Shown here piece by piece: positions 58,617 through 64,000 of a DNA stretch of 64,000 bases. The stretch's first letter is position 1; the number at the start of each line of letters is the position of its first letter. Under the pieces are notes generated by a model. That model did no database searches. It saw only the letters and a program-made list of their open reading frames with translations, and was not told where the DNA came from. Made by a program: the position numbers and the translations under genes. This stretch comes from Actinomadura livida (GTDB lineage Bacteria > Actinomycetota > Actinomycetes > Streptosporangiales > Streptosporangiaceae). The DNA lies in the NCBI RefSeq assembly GCF_014648675.1, contig NZ_BMRO01000002.1, positions 157,053 through 221,052 on the forward strand, written 5' to 3'.

Positions 58617-59573
58617 TCACGCAGGGCGGGCGACCGGAAGCTGCCCCTCGAACCACTCGATCGTGGCGCGCAGGCCCTCCTCGACCGAGACGCGGGGACG
58701 CCAGCCGAGCACCTCCTCGGCGAGGGCGGTGTCCGGCCGCCGGACGCGCGGGTCGTCCTCCGGCCGGTCGATGAAGCGCAGCCGGGACCGGGAGCCGGTC
58801 AGCTCGATGATGAGCCGGGCGAGCCCGGCCATGGACACCTCGTAGGGGCTGCCGATGTTGACCGGCCCCGGGTGGTCGGCCGTCGCGAGCGCGATGATGC
58901 CCCGGACGGTGTCGTCCACATGGCAGATCGAGCGGGTCTGCGTGCCGTCGCCGGTGACCGTGAGGTCCTCGCCGGTCAGCGCCTGCCGCAGGAACGTCGG
59001 AATGGCGCGGCCGTCGTCGGGGCGCATCCGCGGGCCGTAGCTGTTGAAGATCCGCACGATCGCGGTGTCGAGGCCGCGGGCGTGCCGGAACGCCGACGTC
59101 AGCGCCTCCCCGAACCGCTTGGCCTCGTCGTAGACGCTGCGCGGTCCGACCGGGTTCACGTTGCCCCAGTACGACTCGGGCTGCGGGTGCACGAGCGGGT
59201 CCCCGTACACCTCGGACGTGGAGGCCAGCACGAACCGCGCGCCCTTGGCCTCGGCGAGGTCGAGCGCGTTGCGGGTGCCCTGGCTGCCGACCTCCAGCGT
59301 CTGGATCGGCAGCCGCAGGTAGTCGGCGGGGGACGCCGCCGAGGCCAGGTGGAAGACGTAGCCGACCTCGCCCGGCACGTGCACCGGCTCGGTGAGGTCG
59401 CGTCTCAGGAACCGGAAGTCGCGCCGTTCGGCCAGGTGGGCGATGTTGCGGGACGTGCCGGTCAGCAGGTTGTCCAGGCACACCACGGAGATGCCCCGGG
59501 CCAGCAGCGCCTCGCACAGGTGCGAGCCGAGGAAGCCGGAGCCTCCGGTGACGACGGCGCGTGGATGTCTCAT
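58617..59573 (-). CDS. NAD-dependent epimerase/decarboxylase, UXS-like
   Basis: 318 residues. Extended [13 protein letters not shown] for [15 protein letters not shown] (the UXS-type sugar region), STSEVYGDP with the active Ser, YDEAKR with catalytic Tyr/Lys, and [10 protein letters not shown]. This combination is typical of UDP-glucuronate decarboxylases (UDP-xylose synthases) and related dTDP/GDP-sugar dehydratases. Last gene of the minus-strand glycan operon, 10 bp after the GT9 gene. The product sugar is not proven. Confidence 0.88.
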   Translation of the reverse strand: MRHPRAVVTGGSGFLGSHLCEALLARGISVVCLDNLLTGTSRNIAHLAERRDFRFLRRDLTEPVHVPGEVGYVFHLASAASPADYLRLPIQTLEVGSQGTRNALDLAEAKGARFVLASTSEVYGDPLVHPQPESYWGNVNPVGPRSVYDEAKRFGEALTSAFRHARGLDTAIVRIFNSYGPRMRPDDGRAIPTFLRQALTGEDLTVTGDGTQTRSICHVDDTVRGIIALATADHPGPVNIGSPYEVSMAGLARLIIELTGSRSRLRFIDRPEDDPRVRRPDTALAEEVLGWRPRVSVEEGLRATIEWFEGQLPVARPA

Positions 59574-59583
59574 GATGTCCCCC

Positions 59584-60516
59584 TCAGCGGTTGGCGGTGA
59601 GCGCTTTGCCCGCGGCCTCGACGGCCTGGCCGGCGGAGATCTCCAGCAGCCCCGGGTCGGGTTCGCGGCCGTGCGGGTCCCCCCGCCGCCCCGCCCACAG
59701 GACCAGGTGCTCGGCCCGGTCCGGCGGCCCCCAGCGGGCGGGGGGCGTCGGGCCGAACAGCAGCACCGACGGCGTCCGGTACGCGGTCGCGAGGTGGGCG
59801 ACGCCGGTGTCGCCGCACACCACGAGCCGGGCTCCGGCGACGAGCGCGGCCAGCTCCGGCAGGCCGGTGCGGCCCGACAGGTCGGCGGAGGCGTCCAGCC
59901 CGGCGGTCTCCACGACCCGCCGCGCCAGTGCCGCCTCCCCCGGAGCGCCGGTGACGACGACCCGCTCGCCGCGGTCGCGCAGCGCCGCCGCGACGGCCGC
60001 GAACCGCTCGGCGGGCCAGCGGCGTGCGGGGAACGCCGCGCCCGGATGGACCACGACGGCCCCGGTCGCGGGCGACGGCGCCGGCGGCGCGGGCAGGTCC
60101 AGGTCGGCGGGGTCGGCGCCGAACCCGTACGCCGACACGAGCCGGCACCACCGCGCCACCTCGTGCTCGGCGGGATCCCAGCGGGGCCCGCCGGTATGGC
60201 CTGCCTCGGCGCAGGCGAATGCCAGCAATTGTCCCGGCCGGAGGCTCCCTAAGAGGCGGTGGCTCTGCGGGCCGCGGCCGTGCAGGTTGACCGCCGTGTC
60301 CACCGGCCCGGCGCGCGCAAGCGGGGCCAGCCCGTCCGCCGGATGGACGTCGTCGACGGCTCCGGTGGATCGGGCCAGGGGCCCGAGCGCGGCGGGCGCG
60401 GCGAGCGTGATCCGCGCGCCGGGCATTCCGCGGCGCAGGGCGCGCAGGGCCGGGACGCCGGTCAGCAGGTCGCCGAGGCCGAGGGCGCGCAGCACCAGGA
60501 CCCGGGGACCCGTCAC
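59584..60516 (-). CDS. Glycosyltransferase family 9 (heptosyltransferase-like)
   Basis: 310 residues from GTG 60516, overlapping the SDR stop (GTGA). ADP-heptose:LPS heptosyltransferase fold: [20 protein letters not shown] at the N-terminus, [20 protein letters not shown], and the C-terminal donor site [29 protein letters not shown]. In Gram-negatives GT9 enzymes build the LPS inner core; here, in an actinomycete with gmhA and hldE in the same operon, it probably transfers ADP-heptose to a different acceptor such as a cell-wall or capsular glycan or a metabolite. Confidence 0.9.
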   Translation of the reverse strand: MTGPRVLVLRALGLGDLLTGVPALRALRRGMPGARITLAAPAALGPLARSTGAVDDVHPADGLAPLARAGPVDTAVNLHGRGPQSHRLLGSLRPGQLLAFACAEAGHTGGPRWDPAEHEVARWCRLVSAYGFGADPADLDLPAPPAPSPATGAVVVHPGAAFPARRWPAERFAAVAAALRDRGERVVVTGAPGEAALARRVVETAGLDASADLSGRTGLPELAALVAGARLVVCGDTGVAHLATAYRTPSVLLFGPTPPARWGPPDRAEHLVLWAGRRGDPHGREPDPGLLEISAGQAVEAAGKALTANR

Positions 60517-61190
60517 GGCCACGACGGTTCCTGCGAGGGGCAGACGACCATCTCCCGCACCTCGCAGCCGGCGGGCTGGGCGAGCGCGAACGCCACGGTC
60601 GCCGCCACGTCCTCGGGGCGGTTGAGCTTGGCGTCCGGGCCCGGCTTGTACTGGTCGGAGCGGTCGTCGAAGAACGCGGTGTCCATGCCGCCCGGCACGA
60701 CCATGGTGACGGCGACGCGGCCGGCCATCTCGGCGGCGAGGGCCCGGGTGAAGCCGACGACGCCGAACTTGGACGCGCAGTACGCGGTCGCGTCGCCGAA
60801 CGCCCGGAACCCCAGCGTGGACGCGACGGTCACGACCCGGCCGTGGGGCTCGTTCTCCAGGTAGGGGAGCGCGGAGCGGACGACGGCGGCGGTGCCCAGC
60901 AGGTTCACCTGGATCACCCGCTCCCAGTCCTCGGCGGGGACCTCGCACAGCGTCCCGCAGGCGTCGATGCCCGCGGCGGTGACGACGGCGTTCAGCCCGC
61001 CGGCGGCGCGCGCCAGCCCGTGCACGGCGCGCTCGGCGCATCTGCGGTCGGCGAGGTCGGCCTGCATGTGCTCGAAGTCGTCCTTCGGCGGGTGCCGGTC
61101 GAGGACGAGGGGGCGGCCCCCGTCCTCCGCGACCTTCCGCGCGACGGCCGCGCCGAGTCCCGAGGAACCACCGGTGATGAGGACGTTCAT
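60513..61190 (-). CDS. SDR-family oxidoreductase in the heptose operon
   Basis: 225 residues from ATG 61190 (ATGA overlap with hldE). Classical SDR: TGGSSGLGAAVARKV, catalytic Ser in VASTLGFRAFG and Tyr/Lys in YCASKFG. NVLITGG starts directly at residue 2. Its embedding between hldE and GT9 suggests it modifies the heptose or acceptor (C4 or C6 oxidation or reduction), although it resembles general 3-oxoacyl-ACP-reductase-like SDRs and could act otherwise. The NAG motif reads TAAG here. Confidence 0.87.
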   Translation of the reverse strand: MNVLITGGSSGLGAAVARKVAEDGGRPLVLDRHPPKDDFEHMQADLADRRCAERAVHGLARAAGGLNAVVTAAGIDACGTLCEVPAEDWERVIQVNLLGTAAVVRSALPYLENEPHGRVVTVASTLGFRAFGDATAYCASKFGVVGFTRALAAEMAGRVAVTMVVPGGMDTAFFDDRSDQYKPGPDAKLNRPEDVAATVAFALAQPAGCEVREMVVCPSQEPSWP

Positions 61191-62596
61191 GAGGCGTTTC
61201 CCTTCGTCGTGGACAGCAGGCGGGTGGTGGAGCGCCCCTCCAGCAGGGGGAGCAGGACCACCTCGCCGTCGTGGGCCCGGACCGTCTCGGCCTCGGGCAG
61301 CGTGGTGCCGGCGTAGTCGGCGCCCTTGACCCACACGTCGGGGCGCAGCCGCTCCAGCAGCGGGGCGGGGGTGTCGTCGTCGAACACCAGCGCCGCGTCG
61401 ACGTCGCTGAGCGCCTCCAGCACCCGGACGCGGTCGGCGGCGGGCGTGACGGGGCGGGTCGGCCCCTTGCGCCGCCGCACGGAGGCGTCGGAGTTGACGC
61501 ACACGATCAGGCAGTCGCCGAGCCGCCGCGCCTGCTGCAGCATGCTGACGTGCCCGGCGTGCAGCAGGTCGAAGCAGCCGCCGGTCGCCACGACCGTCCC
61601 GCCGGCCCGCCGCGTCCGCTCGACGACGTCCCAGGCGTCCTCGCCGCGCTCGGGGACGAGCCGCGCCGTGCCGGTCTCGGCGAGCTGCGCCGCGACGCCC
61701 GCGGCGGCCCCGGCGCGGACGAACTCCGACGCGAGGTCGACGCCCTCGGTGACGGCGTCGGCGAGGGACCCGCCGTCGGCGAGCGCGCCCGCGGCGCCGG
61801 CCGCGAAGCTGTCGCCCGCGCCGCACGAGTCGCCGCGGGCGGGCCGCGCCGGCGCCAGCAGCGGCGCCTCCGACCCGTCGCACAGCAGCGCGCCCTCCGC
61901 GCCGAGCGTGACCGCGACGCCCTCGATGCCCCAGGCGCCGGCGAGGTACCGGCCGGAGCGCCCGGCCGCCGACAGCCCGGATCCGCCGATCTCGGCGCCG
62001 CAGGCCGCGGCGAGCCGGGCGGCCTCGCCCGCGTTCGGGGTGAGGAGCCGCACGCCGGGGACGGGCGCCTCGCCGCGCGGGTGCGGGTCCCACACGACGG
62101 GGACGCCCGCGGGCAGCCCGCCCAGCAGGGACCGGACGGCGCGGTGCCGGGTGACGCCGCGGCCGTAGTCGGCGACCAGCACCGCGCCGGCCCCGGCGAC
62201 GGCGTCGGTGACGCGCGGGCCGACGGGCCCGTCGAGGGCCTGCCCTTCCCCGGCGTCCAGGCGCGCCACCGACTGCCCGCCGGACCGGATGCGCAGCTTG
62301 CAGGGCGTGCCGCCGTGCAGGTGCAGGGCGGCGACCTCCACGTGCTTCTCCAGCATCGCGCGCAGCCGGCGGCCGGGTTCGTCGTCGGCGAGGGCGGTGA
62401 CGAGCACCACCTCGCGCCCGGCCGCGCCCGGCTGCAGGGCCGCGAGCAGCGCCGCGAGCCCGGCGCCGCCCGGCCGGGGCAGCTCCTCGGCCTGCTCGAC
62501 GACGGGCACGGGCGCGTCCGGGCAGAGCCGGCTGCTGCTGCCGACGATGTCGATGTCGAGCAGCGCGTCGCCGACTACCACCAGCGGAGCGGTCAT
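61187..62596 (-). CDS. hldE: Bifunctional heptose-7-phosphate kinase/1-phosphate adenylyltransferase
   Basis: 469 residues. Residues 1-320 are a PfkB-type kinase: VVVGDALLDIDIVGSSSRLC, RPGGAGLAALLAAL, VADYGRGV and GDSCGAGDSFAAGAAGAL. Residues about 335-469 are a RfaE-type nucleotidyltransferase: VVATGGCFDLLHAGHVSMLQ with HxGH, SDASVRRRKGPTRPV and VWVKGADY. It makes ADP-D-glycero-beta-D-manno-heptose from heptose-7-P with help from a GmhB phosphatase, which is not in the window. Domains are fused as in E. coli HldE. ATGA overlaps on both sides. Confidence 0.92.
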   Translation of the reverse strand: MTAPLVVVGDALLDIDIVGSSSRLCPDAPVPVVEQAEELPRPGGAGLAALLAALQPGAAGREVVLVTALADDEPGRRLRAMLEKHVEVAALHLHGGTPCKLRIRSGGQSVARLDAGEGQALDGPVGPRVTDAVAGAGAVLVADYGRGVTRHRAVRSLLGGLPAGVPVVWDPHPRGEAPVPGVRLLTPNAGEAARLAAACGAEIGGSGLSAAGRSGRYLAGAWGIEGVAVTLGAEGALLCDGSEAPLLAPARPARGDSCGAGDSFAAGAAGALADGGSLADAVTEGVDLASEFVRAGAAAGVAAQLAETGTARLVPERGEDAWDVVERTRRAGGTVVATGGCFDLLHAGHVSMLQQARRLGDCLIVCVNSDASVRRRKGPTRPVTPAADRVRVLEALSDVDAALVFDDDTPAPLLERLRPDVWVKGADYAGTTLPEAETVRAHDGEVVLLPLLEGRSTTRLLSTTKGNAS

Positions 62597-63192
62597 GGTC
62601 TCACCCCCAGGGCGTCGTCGATCACCCCGCACAGCAGGTGGATCGCGGCGAGGTGGATCTCCTGGACGGTCGAGGTGGCGGCGGCCTCCACGGTGACGGC
62701 GTCGTCGCACGCGCCGGCGAGCGCGTTCGGCCCCGGCCCGGTCACGGCCCACGCGGTGAGGCCGAGCCGCCGGGCCTCCCGCGCCGCCGCGAGCACGTTG
62801 GCGCTGCTCCCGCTGGTCGACAGGCACACCAGCACGTCGCCGGGCCGGCCGTGCGCCCGCACCTGCCGCGCGAACACGCTTTGCTGGCCGTAGTCGTTGC
62901 CGATGGCGGTGACCGACGAGGTGTCGCCGTGCAGCGGGATCGCCGACAGCGGCCGCCGCTCGTCCTCGAACCGGCCGACCAGCTCGGCCGTCAGGTGTTG
63001 GGCCTCGGCCGCGCTGCCCCCGTTGCCGCAGGCCAGGAGCCGCCCGCCACCGCGCAGCACGACGGCGAGGCGCCGCCCCCAGGTCTCGATCGTGGGGACC
63101 TGCGCGCGGAACCGCAGCGCGGCCTCGGCGAGGGCCTCCAGCCGCCGGTCCTGCGGGGTCGCGGTCCTGGTGCGGGTGGTGGGGGCGGTCAT
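62593..63192 (-). CDS. gmhA: Sedoheptulose-7-phosphate isomerase (SIS domain)
   Basis: 199 residues from ATG 63192. SIS-domain GmhA: LLACGNGGSAAEAQHLTAEL, VGRFEDERRPLSAIPLHGDTS, CLSTSGSSANVLAAAREARR and TSTVQEIHLAAIHLLCGVID with the metal/substrate residues of GmhA. It converts sedoheptulose 7-phosphate to D-glycero-D-manno-heptose 7-phosphate, the first step toward ADP-heptose. It lies between the GT4 gene and hldE with 4-bp overlaps, so the pathway order matches gene order. Confidence 0.93.
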   Translation of the reverse strand: MTAPTTRTRTATPQDRRLEALAEAALRFRAQVPTIETWGRRLAVVLRGGGRLLACGNGGSAAEAQHLTAELVGRFEDERRPLSAIPLHGDTSSVTAIGNDYGQQSVFARQVRAHGRPGDVLVCLSTSGSSANVLAAAREARRLGLTAWAVTGPGPNALAGACDDAVTVEAAATSTVQEIHLAAIHLLCGVIDDALGVRP

Positions 63193-64000
63193 GCGGGCAC
63201 CTCGCTCAGCGCGGCGGCGTGCTGGTAGACCTCGGTGGTGGCGGCGGCGACGCGGGCCCAGGAGTAGTGCTCGCGCGCCCGCCCGGCGGCCGCGAGCCCC
63301 ATCGCGGCCCGCGCGTCCGGGTCGCCGAGCAGCGCCCGGACCGCGCGGGCGGCGCCCTCGGGGTCGCGGGGCCGGACGAGCGTCCCGGTGACGCCGTCCA
63401 CGACGGTGTCGAGGTGCCCGCCGACCGCGCTCGCGACCACCGGGACGCCGCAGGCCATCGCCTCCAGCGGCACCATGCCGAACGGCTCGTACCAGGGGAG
63501 GGTGAGCACGAGGCTCGCCGACCGGAGCAGCGCGGGGACCTCGTCGCGGCCGAGCCGGCCGAGGAACTCCACGCGGCCGGCGACGCCCGCGTCCCGCGCC
63601 ACCGCGCGCAGCCGGCGGATCTCGGGGTCGCCGGCGAGGTCGCCGCGCGGCGGCCCGCCGGCGACGGCGAGCTCGGTGTCCGGCAGGTGCGCCAGCGCCC
63701 GGATCGCGGTGTCGACGCCCTTGCGCTCGACCAGCCGCGACAGCACCGCGAGGCGGTGCCGCCCACCGCGCGGCACCCCGGCGGCGGGCGAGAACAGGTC
63801 CAGGTCGACGCCGCACGGGACGACGCGGACGCGGTCGCCGGGGACGCCCATCGCGGCCAGCTCGCCGACCTCGTCCGAGCAGGTCGCGATCACGGTGTCG
63901 GCGGCGCGGCCGATCGCCCGCTCCAGCCGCACCCGGGACGCCGGGCTGGTGTCCCGGTCGCGCTGGTGGCGGCGCTTCACGGTGCCGAGCGCGTGGTAGG
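63189..64000 (-). CDS. Glycosyltransferase family 4, C-terminal part (runs off the window)
   Basis: The frame continues past base 64000, giving at least 270 residues of the C-terminal two thirds. The fragment begins in YHALGTVKRRH, typical of the actinobacterial GT4 N-domain end. VVPCGVDLDLF (donor domain start), RLAVLSRLVERKGVDTAIRA, and the E-x7-E motif EPFGMVPLEAMACGVPVVAS identify a retaining GT-B enzyme. First visible gene of the heptose operon; ATGA overlap with gmhA. Donor and acceptor unknown. Confidence 0.9.
   Translation of the reverse strand, partial: YHALGTVKRRHQRDRDTSPASRVRLERAIGRAADTVIATCSDEVGELAAMGVPGDRVRVVPCGVDLDLFSPAAGVPRGGRHRLAVLSRLVERKGVDTAIRALAHLPDTELAVAGGPPRGDLAGDPEIRRLRAVARDAGVAGRVEFLGRLGRDEVPALLRSASLVLTLPWYEPFGMVPLEAMACGVPVVASAVGGHLDTVVDGVTGTLVRPRDPEGAARAVRALLGDPDARAAMGLAAAGRAREHYSWARVAAATTEVYQHAAALSEVPA

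Noticed and set aside
1-64000. Search for tRNA, rRNA, IS elements, prophage or integration sites
   Set aside because: I saw no cloverleaf-like sequence, transposase or integrase motif, or long terminal inverted repeats. A covariance-model scan would be needed to exclude small RNAs.

Overview
The window is 64 kb of very GC-rich DNA with third-position G/C codon bias, many GTG and TTG starts, frequent 4-bp start/stop overlaps (ATGA, GTGA), several probable leaderless starts and no rRNA, tRNA, transposase, integrase or CRISPR array. The gene families (AfsR-like NB-ARC/TPR and nSTAND1/WD40 giants, a HelD-type ATPase, a SigB/F-type sigma factor with a SigB-like promoter beside it, an IdeR-like iron box, TetR/IclR/XRE/WYL regulators) fit a filamentous actinomycete chromosome. 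An Actinomadura-like member of the Streptosporangiales is my impression from protein style, not something I can prove.

Layout. 0-8.4 kb holds housekeeping and small regulatory genes: an SDR tail, a ChaB-like protein, a WYL regulator divergent from adenosine deaminase, a divergent ThyX, a dienelactone hydrolase, a hotdog thioesterase, an XRE/MmyB regulator, a flavohemoprotein and a gamma-glutamyl-GABA hydrolase-like amidotransferase. 8.5-23.1 kb is rich in acyl-CoA and carboxylic-acid metabolism: an HSL-type esterase, enoyl-CoA hydratase, three acyl-CoA dehydrogenases, an aldehyde dehydrogenase, a TetR regulator divergent from a single-chain biotin carboxylase/carboxyltransferase fusion, an SDR, a HelD ATPase and a SnoaL-like protein. 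The two-gene acyl-CoA dehydrogenase operon has a good promoter followed by a TetR-type palindrome. 23.2-26.3 kb has a PLP desulfhydrase/deaminase, a universal stress protein, an orphan XdhC-like Rossmann domain and a zinc alcohol dehydrogenase.

26.2-34.8 kb is a head-to-head pair of giant STAND ATPases. One is XRE-nSTAND1-TM-14 WD40 blades; the other is NB-ARC with about 24 exact 40-residue TPR units. They are separated by about 260 bp containing a perfect 16-bp palindrome and further dyads, and I consider them the most unusual unit here. 34.9-41.8 kb carries an ECF sigma factor with a SnoaL-like C-terminus and then a protocatechuate branch (pcaH-G-B-D-C, an IclR regulator, pobA). It converts 4-hydroxybenzoate to 3-oxoadipate; pcaIJF are absent. 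A TTCCGCT/AGCGGAA dyad lies before pcaH.

41.8-45.3 kb is a cyanophycin cphB-cphA operon, divergent from a QsdR-like TetR gene with an 8+8 inverted repeat between them. 45.4-52.3 kb holds that TetR gene, an ABC1 kinase, a siderophore-interacting protein with an iron-box-like site, a secreted serine hydrolase, and a translationally coupled cyclase/ThDP-enzyme pair. 52.5-57.5 kb has glpF-glpK, a secreted trypsin-like protease, the SigB/F-type sigma gene and an SRPBCC gene with a consensus SigB-type promoter. 57.7-64 kb has a polysaccharide pyruvyl-transferase-like gene convergent with a six-gene minus-strand operon (GT4, gmhA, hldE, SDR, GT9, UXS-like epimerase). That operon looks like an ADP-heptose glycan pathway in a Gram-positive; its first gene runs off the window end.
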